Below are positions 46,408 to 55,413 of a stretch of 64,000 nucleotides of DNA, piece after piece. The stretch is from positions 62,001 through 126,000 of the forward strand of contig DKPQ01000010.1 of the NCBI GenBank assembly GCA_002471275.1, written 5' to 3'. How positions within the stretch are numbered: position 1 is the stretch's first letter; the number at the start of each line of letters is the position of its first letter. The stretch is from Flammeovirgaceae bacterium UBA7330 (GTDB lineage Bacteria; Bacteroidota; Bacteroidia; Cytophagales; Cyclobacteriaceae). The translations under genes and the position numbers were made by a program. Under the pieces are notes generated by a model, which did not search any database, was not told the DNA's origin, and worked only from the letters and a program-made list of their open reading frames with translations.

Positions 46408-47355
46408 ATGAATAACAAAATCCTCATTGTCGATCACATGCACGATAGCATCATTGAGATGCTTGGTGATTCCGGATTCCGTCCCGATTATCGACCCGAA
46501 ATCAAAAGAGCGGAGATCCTGAATATTATTGATCAGTATGCAGGTATTATTGTGCGAAGTAAGACCCGCATAGATAAAGAGCTGATATCCAAAGCAACGA
46601 ATCTACAGTTTGTCGCCAGAGCGGGAGCAGGTATTGACAACGTGGATTACCAGGAGATATCCAGCAGAAACATCAAGCTGGTGAACGCACCGGAAGGCAA
46701 CCGCGATGCTTTGGGTGAACATACCGTAGGTATGCTATTGACCTTGCTTCATAAAATCCACCTGGCAAACCAGGAAGTAAAACAGGGAGTCTGGGACAGG
46801 GAAGGTAACCGTGGATGGGAGCTCAAGGGCAAAACAGTGGGTATTTATGGCTTTGGCTACATGGGCTCAGCTTTTGCTAAAAAACTGAGAGGCTTTGATT
46901 GTACCGTATTGGTATATGATAAATATAAGACCGGACTTTCCAATGAATTTATCCAGCAGGTAGATCTGCAGACCTTTCAAAAGGAGACGGAAATATTAAG
47001 TCTGCATATTCCCCTTACATCCGAAACAAAGTTTCTGTTTGATCAATTTTATCTGAGTCAGTTCCCGAAACTGAGAATATTGCTGAATACTGCCAGAGGT
47101 GAAATACTCTCTCTCAAGGCACTGGATAAGCTTTTAAGTACATCCAAACTGATCGGAGTGGGACTGGATGTACTGGAGAATGAAAAAATCAATCAGTTGA
47201 ATATGGAAGAACAAGCCATTTTCGACAAGCTGGCTAAAAGAGAGAATGTAATCATGACTCCTCATGTGGCTGGTTGGACTTTTGAGTCTTATAAGCGGAT
47301 CAATGAAATTCTTGTTTCCAAACTTCAGAAAGAAGGTCTGGCGCATGTTCGTTGA
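46408..47355 (+). CDS. D-isomer-specific 2-hydroxyacid dehydrogenase (phosphoglycerate-dehydrogenase-like)
   Basis: This 315-residue NAD-dependent dehydrogenase shows VARAGAGIDNVD with the substrate Arg, GIYGFGYMGSAFAKKL (Rossmann glycine loop), DVLENE with catalytic Glu, and TPHVAGWT with catalytic His. The size fits a SerA type without ACT domain, but glyoxylate reductases look similar, so the substrate remains open. It follows mgtE by 2 bases and closes that operon. No serB or serC is nearby. Confidence 0.85.
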   Translation: MNNKILIVDHMHDSIIEMLGDSGFRPDYRPEIKRAEILNIIDQYAGIIVRSKTRIDKELISKATNLQFVARAGAGIDNVDYQEISSRNIKLVNAPEGNRDALGEHTVGMLLTLLHKIHLANQEVKQGVWDREGNRGWELKGKTVGIYGFGYMGSAFAKKLRGFDCTVLVYDKYKTGLSNEFIQQVDLQTFQKETEILSLHIPLTSETKFLFDQFYLSQFPKLRILLNTARGEILSLKALDKLLSTSKLIGVGLDVLENEKINQLNMEEQAIFDKLAKRENVIMTPHVAGWTFESYKRINEILVSKLQKEGLAHVR

Positions 47356-47480
47356 TTGTGTAGAATCTTTGAATTCTCTATATTTGCTTTCCTAATCAAG
47401 TAAAAAAGATCACACAAAACAGAAAACGGTTCATCTTCATGGCCGTTCTTTTTTATTTATTAGGGTTAATAAAGAATGTT

Positions 47481-47951
47481 ATGGCTGTAAATTATTATAC
47501 AAAGGAGGGTTTGCAAAGGCTCAAAGATGAGCTTAACGAACTCAAAACAAAGGGAAGAGCTGATATGGCCAAGCAAATTGCTGAAGCCAGGGATAAAGGC
47601 GATCTGAGTGAAAACGCCGAATATGATGCAGCTAAAGATGCTCAGGGATTGCTTGAGTTGAAAATCTCCAAACTGGAAGAAGTTGTGGGTAATGCGAGGG
47701 TGATTGATGAATCAAATATTGATACCTCAAAGGTCTCGATCCTCTCTACGGTAAAGATCAAAAACGAGAAAAACGGGATGGAGGTAACTTACCAGATTGT
47801 TGCCGAGGAAGAAGCAGACCTTAAGCAAGGAAAGATCTCTGTGAAATCTCCGATCGGAAAAGGTCTTTTAGGAAAGAAAGTAGGAGAGAAGGCCCTTGTG
47901 AAAGCCCCAGCAGGCGACATTGAGTTTAAGGTCCTTGATATAACCCTCTGA
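47481..47951 (+). CDS. greA: Transcription elongation factor GreA
   Basis: The product of about 156 residues has an N-terminal coiled coil with the acidic tip DLSENAEYDAAKD, which enters the RNA polymerase secondary channel to stimulate RNA cleavage. A C-terminal FKBP-like domain follows (VKSPIGKGLLGKKVGE). The start is ATG 47481 (MAVNYYTKEGLQ); the frame from 47439 adds a hydrophobic leader foreign to GreA. Its stop shares the TGATG junction with the HIT gene. Confidence 0.96.
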   Translation: MAVNYYTKEGLQRLKDELNELKTKGRADMAKQIAEARDKGDLSENAEYDAAKDAQGLLELKISKLEEVVGNARVIDESNIDTSKVSILSTVKIKNEKNGMEVTYQIVAEEEADLKQGKISVKSPIGKGLLGKKVGEKALVKAPAGDIEFKVLDITL

Positions 47952-48349
47952 TGCCAAGCATATTTTCAAAAATAGTAGCAGGAGATATCCCAGCCCACAA
48001 GGTAGCAGAAGATGAAAATTTTCTGGCTTTCTTAGACATTAATCCCCTGGTGGAAGGACACACGCTGGTTATCCCAAAGAAAGAGGTTGATTATCTGTTT
48101 GATCTCGATGATGAAACCCTTGCAGGGATCAATGTCTTCTCGAAGAGAGTAGCCAAGGGAATTGAAAAAGTAATTCCCTGCGAAAGGATCGGAGTAACAG
48201 TCATTGGTCTGGAAGTTCCGCATGCACATGTTCACCTGATCCCTATCAATGGTATCAACGACATGTATTTTGGAAAGAAAAAGCTTTCATTTAGCCAGGC
48301 AGAATTAGCTGCTACGGCTGAGAAGATCCGAAAAGCAATAGAAAATTAG
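47951..48349 (+). CDS. HIT-family protein
   Basis: This 132-residue histidine-triad protein has SIFSKIVAGDIPAHKVAED, DINPLVEGHTLVIPK, and the triad H-A-H-V-H-L-I-P near residues 94-101. Relatives (HinT type) hydrolyse nucleoside phosphoramidates such as AMP-lysine. It shares one base with the greA stop (TGATG), and its 3' end overlaps ruvC by 4 bases in a convergent arrangement. Confidence 0.92.
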   Translation: MPSIFSKIVAGDIPAHKVAEDENFLAFLDINPLVEGHTLVIPKKEVDYLFDLDDETLAGINVFSKRVAKGIEKVIPCERIGVTVIGLEVPHAHVHLIPINGINDMYFGKKKLSFSQAELAATAEKIRKAIEN

Positions 48350-48912
48350 GGTTTAAGTCTGGTGGGATTTTCTGTCAGAAAGGCTTTCCAGCTCTTTGCA
48401 CTCTTTACTTCATTGCCACCCTGGTAATGATGACATACCGCAACGGCCAATGCATCAGAAGCATCTAACAGTTTCGGGTTCTGACTAAAGTTCAGGATCG
48501 TTTTGAGCATCGCGGCCACCTGCTCTTTAGAGGCATTACCATTTCCGGTTACTGATTGCTTTACCTTTTTAGGGGCATATTCTGTGATAGGGATTTCACG
48601 TGATAATGCGGCAGCCATGGCTACACCCTGTGCCCTGCCAAGCTTCAGCATCGATTGTACGTTCTTCCCAAAGAAAGGCGCCTCCAGGGCTACCTCATCC
48701 GGATGATAGTCATTGATGAGGCTGAGGACTCGTTCGAAGATCTTTTTTAGCTTGAGCTCATGCCCGGAATATTTTTGCAGGTGTATAACTCCGAACTGAA
48801 TTAGCTTGATTTTTGGGCCCTCAATTTGGATCAACCCATATCCCATTACGTTGGTGCCGGGGTCCAATCCAAGGATGACCTTTTCTTTGTTGATGAGTTT
48901 TGTTATCGCCAC
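48346..48912 (-). CDS. ruvC: Holliday junction resolvase RuvC
   Basis: The 188-residue endonuclease cuts Holliday junctions with RuvAB. Acidic active-site residues are in ILGLDPGTN (D), VALEAPFFGKN (E), and DASDALAVAVCHH (D). The C-terminal tail beyond residue 165 (GGNEVKSAKSW) is longer than in E. coli. The gene is convergent with the HIT gene and divergent from the glycosyltransferase gene, with about 90 bases between the latter starts. Confidence 0.95.
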   Translation of the reverse strand: MAITKLINKEKVILGLDPGTNVMGYGLIQIEGPKIKLIQFGVIHLQKYSGHELKLKKIFERVLSLINDYHPDEVALEAPFFGKNVQSMLKLGRAQGVAMAAALSREIPITEYAPKKVKQSVTGNGNASKEQVAAMLKTILNFSQNPKLLDASDALAVAVCHHYQGGNEVKSAKSWKAFLTENPTRLKP

Positions 48913-49001
48913 AGCTGCAAATTAACCAATGGGTAATAGATTTCTTAGAATCTGTGAATCGAATAGTTCCCTGGTTTTTAATTTAACCTTAACATTGCCA
49001 A

Positions 49002-50111
49002 ATGATCTTCTTTCTCTCACTCTCCCTGTTGAGAATTCTTTTTGTACAGTTGCTGGCAGTAATGTGGTGGAGGATTCCCGGGATAAAATCACGTGCGCAA
49101 TCTTCACTCACATTTACTGTGCTGATCCCGGTGCGCAATGAGGAAGATAATATTTCCGCTCTCTTACGCGACCTGGAGGATCAGGATTACCCACAGAAAC
49201 TTTTTGAGGTCATCGTCATAGATGATCATTCGGAGGATCAAACAGCCACGCTTGTTCGTGATTTTATTGACAAGTCTGGTTTAAATATCAGGTTGATTCA
49301 GCTGGATGACCTGAATGGTAAAAAAGCAGCCATCACCATGGGGATTGGGCAGGCAGTGAATGAATATATTCTGGCTACGGATGGAGATTGTCGCATTCCC
49401 TCTACCTGGATCAAAGAATTTGCTTCCCGTTTTGGCGAAAACGATCATCCGAATATGATTGCTGCACCAGTTTTGATGGAAGGGAATGATTTATTTACGA
49501 GTATACAGTGCCTGGAATTTTCAGCCTTGATAGGTTATGGAGGCGCTAGTTTGCAGATGGGCGTGGCAGGTACATGTAATGGTGCCAATATTGGTTACAA
49601 AAAGGAGGTCTTCCATGAAGTGGGAGGGTATACTGGAAATGAAAAGATCCCTTCGGGAGATGATGAGTTCCTGATGTTTAAACTATTTAACAGGTACCCA
49701 GGCACGGTAGTTTTTCTCAAATCACCAGCAGCTGTGGTGAGGACACCGGCCAAAAAGACCCTAAAAGAATTGATCAATCAGAGGATTAGATGGAGCAGCA
49801 AGTGGAAATTTCACAAAAGCCTGTATGTTTCCGTGACAGCGGTTACATTTTTTGTGGACTACGCCATGTTGATTACAGCTACAATAATGGCTATGCTTGG
49901 TCTTTGGGACTTTGCAACCGTGGCATCTGTCTTGTTGCTAAGATGGCTTACGGAATACTACTTTGTGTCAAATGTCGTTAGGTTTTTGGGCGGAAAACCC
50001 CGATGGTTCAACTTTATTATGATGCAGATAATTTATCCCGTCTTCGTGATTTTCTTGGGTATTGCTTCTATTTTTGGGATTTATCATTGGAAAGGCAGGG
50101 CATATTCATGA
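49002..50111 (+). CDS. Membrane glycosyltransferase family 2
   Basis: The 369-residue GT2 protein has an N-terminal membrane helix (LSLSLLRILFVQLLAVMWW). A GT-A core follows with FTVLIPVRNEEDNI, VIDDHSEDQT (nucleotide), ATDGDCRIP (DxD-like metal site), SGDDEFL (acceptor Asp), and RIRWSSKWKF (the Q/R-x-x-R-W type motif of processive GTs). Two or three C-terminal membrane helices follow. It probably makes a glycan or glycolipid at the inner membrane, substrate unknown. It is first in a tightly coupled run to 54027, and the next gene overlaps by 4 bases (ATGA). Confidence 0.9.
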   Translation: MIFFLSLSLLRILFVQLLAVMWWRIPGIKSRAQSSLTFTVLIPVRNEEDNISALLRDLEDQDYPQKLFEVIVIDDHSEDQTATLVRDFIDKSGLNIRLIQLDDLNGKKAAITMGIGQAVNEYILATDGDCRIPSTWIKEFASRFGENDHPNMIAAPVLMEGNDLFTSIQCLEFSALIGYGGASLQMGVAGTCNGANIGYKKEVFHEVGGYTGNEKIPSGDDEFLMFKLFNRYPGTVVFLKSPAAVVRTPAKKTLKELINQRIRWSSKWKFHKSLYVSVTAVTFFVDYAMLITATIMAMLGLWDFATVASVLLLRWLTEYYFVSNVVRFLGGKPRWFNFIMMQIIYPVFVIFLGIASIFGIYHWKGRAYS

Positions 50112-50365
50112 CAGATGATGAATTTGAAGTTTTAGACGAATTATATTTCGTTCAGACCTTCCACGAGTTAATTGAGCTTACCGGTAAGGAAGCAGAAGAG
50201 CTTAAGCGCATTCTTTCAGTGCTATATGACAAAGGATGGATTCGGGTTTTCAAAGAAGTGGATGAGGAGATCCCGGTGGAAGAAACAGATTGGATCCGTC
50301 ATGCTGAGCGCTATATATTTCTGGCAAGCAAAGAAGGATTGATGGCTCATAACACCGCAGATTAA
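50108..50365 (+). CDS. Small winged-helix-like protein
   Basis: This 85-residue acidic protein begins at ATG 50108, in an ATGA overlap with the glycosyltransferase. The longer frame from 50003 lies inside that gene and is not favoured. The order LDELYFVQTFHELIELTG, KEAEELKRILSVLYDKG, WIRVFKEVDEEIPV fits a three-helix plus beta-wing domain. A DNA-binding role is not supported by charge, and a partner-binding role with the SpoIIE phosphatase downstream is possible. It is coupled to that gene by TAATG. Confidence 0.6.
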   Translation: MTDDEFEVLDELYFVQTFHELIELTGKEAEELKRILSVLYDKGWIRVFKEVDEEIPVEETDWIRHAERYIFLASKEGLMAHNTAD

Positions 50366-51564
50366 TGGCTACCACATTTGACATACGAGACCTTGAACTG
50401 AACGCCTTACTTGAGATCACTCAGGCAATCAACAATAATCTGTCCGAGAAAGACCTGTACAAGATCTATAAATTTACCCTACTCGGAGACTTGAAAGTGA
50501 AAAGGCTGGCCCTGTTTGTCAATGATGATGATGAAGGATGGAACTGTCCAATCCATTTTGGTACTTCAGAAGATTATAGTGAAATCTCTCTTGATGAACA
50601 GCTGGTTGGAATTGAAGAAATCACCTACCTGAATACCGGTTCGATCAAGTCTGAGGAGTTTGAAATAGCGATACCCGTCTATCACAAAAAGTCATTACTG
50701 GCAATTGTCCTGATAGGTGGATTGCCCGAAGAAAGCCAGGAAGACAGTACCACGTTTTTAAAGGCGCTCACAAACATCATCATTGTGGCGATCGAAAATA
50801 AAAAGTTGGCTCGTCGGCAACTACAGCAAGAGGCTTATAGAAAGGAGCTGGAAATTGCCAAAAAGGTTCAGAATTTCTTATTCCCCAAGTCATTACCCAA
50901 AAGTCAAAAATTAAATATCGAGGCGGTTTATCTGCCGCATCACGATGTAGGAGGTGACTATTACGACTATTTGTCCATCGACAATGATCGATTTCTTATT
51001 TGTATTGCTGATGTATCAGGCAAAGGTGTACCTGCTGCTTTATTGATGTCCAACTTTCAGGCATCCCTCCGAACATTGATCAGGAGGACTCAAAACCTGT
51101 ATGAAATCATCGTTGATCTGAATCATTCCACCTATCTCAGTGGTAATGCAGAGAACTTCATTACTTTTTTTGTAGGGATCTACGATTTTAATCAATCAAC
51201 GTTTGAATATGTAAACTGCGGCCATAATCCTTTATACCTGGTCAATGATAAGGAAGTGATTCTACTTAATGACGGAACAACAATTTTGGGGATGTTCGAC
51301 CCATTACCGTTTTTGAGTACTCATAAAATCGAAAATGTAAGGGACTTCTTCTTTTTTGGATACACTGATGGTTTGACTGAGACTTTCAACCGGAAGGAAG
51401 AACAGTATGGTAATGAACCCATCGATCAGTTGTTGAAAAAGGGAATGCCTGACAATCTTGGTACTTTTCATGAGTATCTGCTGCAGGATTTGGATAAATT
51501 CAGGGAAGAGGAATCATATAGGGATGATATTACCATGATCTCCTGCAGGGTGAAAAACATATGA
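50365..51564 (+). CDS. SpoIIE-family PP2C-type serine phosphatase with GAF-like domain
   Basis: The 399-residue protein has a GAF-like sensor (about residues 15-150; FEIAIPVYHKKSLLAIVLIGG), a signalling helix (RRQLQQEAYRKELEIAKKVQNF), and a PP2C/SpoIIE catalytic domain from about residue 190. The domain shows GGDYYDY (metal), ICIADVSGKGVPAALLM, FVNCGHNPLYL-like, and YRDDITMI with metal Asp. Such RsbU-like phosphatases switch anti-sigma antagonist proteins, but no STAS or anti-sigma gene is nearby. It sits in the GT2-deacetylase operon. Confidence 0.9.
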   Translation: MATTFDIRDLELNALLEITQAINNNLSEKDLYKIYKFTLLGDLKVKRLALFVNDDDEGWNCPIHFGTSEDYSEISLDEQLVGIEEITYLNTGSIKSEEFEIAIPVYHKKSLLAIVLIGGLPEESQEDSTTFLKALTNIIIVAIENKKLARRQLQQEAYRKELEIAKKVQNFLFPKSLPKSQKLNIEAVYLPHHDVGGDYYDYLSIDNDRFLICIADVSGKGVPAALLMSNFQASLRTLIRRTQNLYEIIVDLNHSTYLSGNAENFITFFVGIYDFNQSTFEYVNCGHNPLYLVNDKEVILLNDGTTILGMFDPLPFLSTHKIENVRDFFFFGYTDGLTETFNRKEEQYGNEPIDQLLKKGMPDNLGTFHEYLLQDLDKFREEESYRDDITMISCRVKNI

Positions 51565-52187
51565 TCCCCTATTTTCACAAAACCCCCGGGTGGCTCATGA
51601 AATGGTTTCCTTCCATGACCTGGCAGAGACCTGCATCAGAGAAATCCATTTATTTAACCTTTGATGACGGCCCCATCCCCCAGGTGACTCCATATGTATT
51701 GGATGTACTTACTAAGTATGATGCTAAAGCCACTTTCTTTTGTGTGGGGGATAATATCAGAAAGCACCCGGATGTTTTTCAGGCAGTATTGAAAGCCGGA
51801 CAATCTGTTGGTAATCATACCTACCATCACCTGAATGGATGGAATACGCCTACCCATAAGTTTTGGACAGACATAGAAGCTTGCAAAACTGTAATGGAAG
51901 CCCATGGCGCTGAATCCAGGTTGTTCAGGCCTCCACATGGAAGGATTCGAAAAGAGCAGAGAATACAAGTGGAGCAGGAATATGAGATTATTATGTGGAG
52001 TCATCTTTCGGGTGACTTTGATCCGGGTTTGAATGTAGGTCAGTCAGCAAAATCGATGAAGTCTGCTGCGGAGGGTTCCATTTTGGTTTTTCATGATAGT
52101 ATCAAAGCAGCATACAACCTAAAGAAACTGTTACCTGAAATAATGAGTTATTTTTCTGATCAGGGATTCGAATTTAAATCACTTTAG
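51561..52187 (+). CDS. NodB-type polysaccharide deacetylase
   Basis: The 208-residue carbohydrate-esterase-4 enzyme has LTFDDGPIPQVT with the catalytic base and metal Asp, GNHTYHHLNGW (metal His pair), and FRPPHGR. The histidine near the end is in ILVFHDS. It would remove N-acetyl from a GlcNAc-containing polymer, and fits with the GT2 gene upstream. It starts in an ATGA overlap (51561) with the phosphatase. There is no clear signal peptide, only an N-terminal hydrophobic patch (TPGWLMKWFPSMTW), so location is uncertain. Confidence 0.9.
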   Translation: MIPYFHKTPGWLMKWFPSMTWQRPASEKSIYLTFDDGPIPQVTPYVLDVLTKYDAKATFFCVGDNIRKHPDVFQAVLKAGQSVGNHTYHHLNGWNTPTHKFWTDIEACKTVMEAHGAESRLFRPPHGRIRKEQRIQVEQEYEIIMWSHLSGDFDPGLNVGQSAKSMKSAAEGSILVFHDSIKAAYNLKKLLPEIMSYFSDQGFEFKSL

Positions 52188-52189
52188 AT

Positions 52190-52963
52190 ATGCAATTAGC
52201 AGATAGTCATGCACATATTTATTTAGAGCAGTTTGATGAAGATCAGGAAGATGTGATAGCGCGTGCTCAGGAGGCAGCTATCCACAAGATTTATATGCCC
52301 AATATTGATCATACATCCATCGATAGGATGCTGGAAACAGCGGCGAAGTATCCGGGCTACTGCATTCCCATGATGGGTTTACATCCCTGTTCGGTGGATA
52401 AGAAGTTTGAAAAAGAGCTCTATATCGTGGAGGAGTGGCTTTCAAAAAGTGATCAGTTCGTTGCCGTGGGCGAAATTGGTACAGACCTGTATTGGGATAA
52501 AACATTTTTTGACCAACAAAAAGAAGCTTTTCGAATCCAGTGTGATCTGGCCATCAAACATGATTTCCCTATTGTGATCCACTGCAGGGAGTCATTGGAT
52601 GAAAATATTGAGCTGGTAGAGGAATTTGGAGGAAAGGGACTTCGTGGAGTGTTCCATTGTTTTTCAGGAACCATTGAGCAAGCAAAAAAAATTATAGATC
52701 TCGGGTTTTATCTGGGAATTGGAGGAGTAGCAACCTTTAAAAATGGAGGGTTGGTGGAGCTGTTGCCTGAGATTCCTTTGGAAAGCATTGTATTAGAGAC
52801 AGATAGCCCTTATCTGGCACCCACTCCTTTGAGAGGTAAAAGAAATGAACCCTCATTTATCACGCATGTTGCAGAAAAAATAGCCCATGCAAAGGATCAG
52901 GATATTGAAAAAATTGGAGAAATTGCAACTCGAAATACAGCGACCCTGTTTAAAGGCCATTGA
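52190..52963 (+). CDS. TatD-family metal-dependent hydrolase
   Basis: The 257-residue protein has all TatD motifs: DSHAHIYLEQFDED (metal His pair), GEIGTDLYWDK (metal Glu), PIVIHCRES, FHCFSGT, and LETDSPYLAPTPLRGKRNEP. TatD proteins are deoxyribonucleases with 3'-5' exonuclease activity; roles in D-amino acid or oxidative-damage repair have been proposed. It is 2 bases after the deacetylase stop. The asparaginase start overlaps its stop. Confidence 0.93.
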   Translation: MQLADSHAHIYLEQFDEDQEDVIARAQEAAIHKIYMPNIDHTSIDRMLETAAKYPGYCIPMMGLHPCSVDKKFEKELYIVEEWLSKSDQFVAVGEIGTDLYWDKTFFDQQKEAFRIQCDLAIKHDFPIVIHCRESLDENIELVEEFGGKGLRGVFHCFSGTIEQAKKIIDLGFYLGIGGVATFKNGGLVELLPEIPLESIVLETDSPYLAPTPLRGKRNEPSFITHVAEKIAHAKDQDIEKIGEIATRNTATLFKGH

Positions 52964-54027
52964 ATTACAAAATCGTAAATATACGGACCAGCGCTAAAGT
53001 TGATCCCAAAGACTCTGTATTGATCATTTATACAGGAGGTACTTTTGGAATGGCCTACGACAAGGACGGGTCGTTAGCTCCTTTCAATTTCGGGAGAGTG
53101 ATCGAGATGATCCCGGAATTGAAAAGCCTTGAGCTCAGACTCACGGTGATTTCATTCCCAGAAGCGCGTGATTCGGCGAATATCCAGCATACGGATTGGG
53201 ACAATATTGCTTATATCATCTATGAAAATTATTCTCAATATGATGGTTTTGTGGTCCTCCATGGCACGGATACGATGGCCTATACAGCGTCTGCATTGAG
53301 CTACATGTTGAAAAATCTTAATAAGCCGGTGATTTTTACCGGCGCACAAATACCCATCGGATATATCAGGTCTGATGCACGGGAAAATTTATTGACGGCC
53401 CTGGAGATTGCTACAGCCAAGGAGAATGATCAACCTATCGTCAATGAGGTCTGTATTTATTTCAACCTGGTTTTGCTCAGAGGAAACAGGGCTTCAAAGA
53501 TCAGGAGTAGCACCTTTGCTGCCTTCCAGACCAAAAATTACCCGGTATTAGCCGAATCCGGGATAAACATTGAATACAATCGTAGTTTCATGGCTCCTCA
53601 CAAACCCGATGCTAAAATCAAAATTGTACGGGGATTTGATGAAAATGTAGCGATTTTAAAAGTATTTCCATCCATCAGTGAGACGGTGGTCAAATGTTTC
53701 TTGAATAGTAAAGGATTAAAAGGTGTGGTTCTGGAAACCTTTGGTTCTGGCAACACCATGAATTTTCCCTGGTTTTTGAAGCTGATAGAAAATGCATTGA
53801 AAAAAGATCTCATCATTTTCAATGTTAGCCAGTGCAGTGGGGGAGAAGTGTTGCAGGGCAGATATGAGACCAGTAAGCGCTTAAAAGAGCTCGGTGTGCT
53901 CGGAGGAGGTGATATTACAACTGAAGCAGCGATCACAAAAATGATGTTTCTTTTAGGCACTGAAAAGAATAAATCATTAGTTCGGAAAAAACTGATTAAG
54001 CCGCTGAATGGAGAGATGGATGAATGA
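52960..54027 (+). CDS. ansA: Type I L-asparaginase
   Basis: This 355-residue amidohydrolase of the asparaginase/glutaminase superfamily has YTGGTFGM (first catalytic Thr), LHGTDTMAYTASAL (second Thr-Asp), and VIFTGAQIPIG. The C-terminal domain includes VLETFGSGNT. Length without signal peptide fits the cytoplasmic type I (AnsA) form. It starts at TTG 52960, in ATTGA overlap with the tatD stop; no in-frame ATG lies before the first catalytic motif. It is the last gene of the run. The 54028-54114 gap leads to the tRNA. Confidence 0.93.
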   Translation: MNYKIVNIRTSAKVDPKDSVLIIYTGGTFGMAYDKDGSLAPFNFGRVIEMIPELKSLELRLTVISFPEARDSANIQHTDWDNIAYIIYENYSQYDGFVVLHGTDTMAYTASALSYMLKNLNKPVIFTGAQIPIGYIRSDARENLLTALEIATAKENDQPIVNEVCIYFNLVLLRGNRASKIRSSTFAAFQTKNYPVLAESGINIEYNRSFMAPHKPDAKIKIVRGFDENVAILKVFPSISETVVKCFLNSKGLKGVVLETFGSGNTMNFPWFLKLIENALKKDLIIFNVSQCSGGEVLQGRYETSKRLKELGVLGGGDITTEAAITKMMFLLGTEKNKSLVRKKLIKPLNGEMDE

Positions 54028-54114
54028 TTCGATTTATTTGAATTTGAATTATTTGCATAAAGGTTTATTTATTGATTTATTTGTTGCCTTTGATTGACCT
54101 TTGGAAGGAATTTA

Positions 54115-54203
54115 GGAGAGGTGGCCGAGTGGTTGAAGGCGCACGCCTGGAAAGTGTGTATACTCTTCACGGGGTATCGAGGGTTCGAATCCCTCTCTCT
54201 CCG
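54115..54203 (+). tRNA. tRNA-Ser (anticodon GGA)
   Basis: The 89-base cloverleaf has acceptor GGAGAGG (54115-54121) pairing with TCTCTCC (54196-54202) with one G-T pair. The anticodon stem encloses CTGGAAA with anticodon GGA at 54149-54151. A long variable arm is present, and the T-arm GAGGG/CCCTC (54179-54183, 54191-54195) encloses TTCGAAT. G54203 is the discriminator. The CCA end is not encoded. The long variable arm and GGA anticodon fix serine. It reads UCC and UCU codons. Confidence 0.96.
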
Positions 54204-54271
54204 CGAGTTCTCGAAAAGGATTATATTTACGGACTTTTAAAAACTTAACCGGAGACTACCAAAAACGAATT

Positions 54272-55084
54272 ATGAAAAAGTTATCTTTTGTTTGGATTGT
54301 TACTGTTGCTTTGACTTTTCTATCAGCAACACTTTATGCTCAAGATTCATCAGAATCAGATTCTGCTTCAGTATCTGAAACAATGGCGCCGGCTGAAGAG
54401 CCTGCAGTAGCTATTGCCGAAGAGATTGCTGTAGAAGAAGAGCAATCAGAATCATTTCACAATGTTGTTAAGCAACAATTTATCGATGGAGGTCCTGAAT
54501 TTATGGGGATCGTTCTTTTGTGTTTGATTTTGGGATTGGCTGTAGCCATTGAAAGGATTATTACCTTGAACCTGGCCACTACCAACACTAAAAAATTATT
54601 GGCAAATGTTGAAGAGGCACTTAGCACTGGCGGTGTTGAAGCTGCAAAAGAGGTTTGCAAAAACACAAGAGGACCTGTTGCTTCAATATTTGTACAAGGT
54701 ATGATGAGGATGTCTGAAGGTATTGAGATGGTTGAAAAATCAATTATTTCTTACGGATCAGTAGAAATGGGTAAACTAGAGCGAGGAATGGTTTGGATCT
54801 CTCTTTTCATCTCACTTGCTCCTATGCTTGGTTTCATGGGAACGGTAATTGGTATGATCGACGCTTTCGATGCCATCGCAGAAGCTGGAGACGTTTCTCC
54901 ATCACTTGTTGCATCTGGTATCAAGGTAGCCCTTTTGACCACAGTTGGTGGTTTGATCGTTGCGGTTATCCTGCAGTTGTTCTACAACTACCTGATTGCA
55001 AAAATTGATTCATTGGTAAATAGCATGGAAGATGCTTCTATCACATTGGTAGATGTATTGGTAAAACACAACCTTGCTAAGTAA
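54272..55084 (+). CDS. MotA/TolQ/ExbB-type proton channel protein
   Basis: The 270-residue protein has an N-terminal signal-like segment (SFVWIVTVALTFLSATLYAQ), an acidic periplasmic linker rich in Glu (residues 30-60), and then the three-helix TolQ/ExbB core. Core motifs are MGIVLLCLILGLAVAIERII, APMLGFMGTVIGMIDAF, and VALLTTVGGLIVAVILQL. It forms the proton channel that powers TonB (or Tol) with ExbD. It is followed by a small membrane protein and two ExbD-like genes in the same direction. Confidence 0.94.
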   Translation: MKKLSFVWIVTVALTFLSATLYAQDSSESDSASVSETMAPAEEPAVAIAEEIAVEEEQSESFHNVVKQQFIDGGPEFMGIVLLCLILGLAVAIERIITLNLATTNTKKLLANVEEALSTGGVEAAKEVCKNTRGPVASIFVQGMMRMSEGIEMVEKSIISYGSVEMGKLERGMVWISLFISLAPMLGFMGTVIGMIDAFDAIAEAGDVSPSLVASGIKVALLTTVGGLIVAVILQLFYNYLIAKIDSLVNSMEDASITLVDVLVKHNLAK

Positions 55085-55113
55085 TAAGCTATTCACCTTT
55101 AAAATAAGATATT

Positions 55114-55413
55114 ATGGTTGATATAGGTCTGATCGTAGCATATGTATTGATTGTACTGTGCGCACTATCTGCAATACTGATCCCTTTGGTTCAGTCTTTC
55201 AGCGATCCTAAATCATTGGTGAAATCAGGAATAGGTCTGGGAGCCGTCTTGGTAGTCTTCCTGGTTGGATATACCCTGGCGGGCAGTGATTCTACTGGAA
55301 CCACGGAATCCACATCCAAATTGGTTGGAGCAGGAATTATTTCCATGTATATTTTTGTTCTTATCGCAATAGTAGGTATATTTTTCACAGAGATTTCTAA
55401 GTTGTTTAAATAA
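55114..55413 (+). CDS. Small three-helix membrane protein of the ExbB-ExbD operon
   Basis: The 99-residue protein has three hydrophobic segments: VDIGLIVAYVLIVLCALSAI, GIGLGAVLVVFLVGYTLAG, and IISMYIFVLIAIVGIFFTEI. A serine-rich loop (GSDSTGTTESTS) lies between helices 2 and 3. The family is recurrent between ExbB and ExbD in Cytophagales; function unknown. It is in an operon and shares the TAATG junction (55413) with the first ExbD. Confidence 0.8.
   Translation: MVDIGLIVAYVLIVLCALSAILIPLVQSFSDPKSLVKSGIGLGAVLVVFLVGYTLAGSDSTGTTESTSKLVGAGIISMYIFVLIAIVGIFFTEISKLFK

Noticed and set aside
50003..50107. Longer version of the 85-residue gene starting inside the glycosyltransferase
   Set aside because: The extra 35 residues are the out-of-frame shadow of the GT2 C-terminus; ATG 50108 fits the ATGA overlap.
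54115..54203. tRNA-Ser as an integration site of a genomic island
   Set aside because: No integrase, no direct repeat of the tRNA 3' end seen, and housekeeping genes on both sides.
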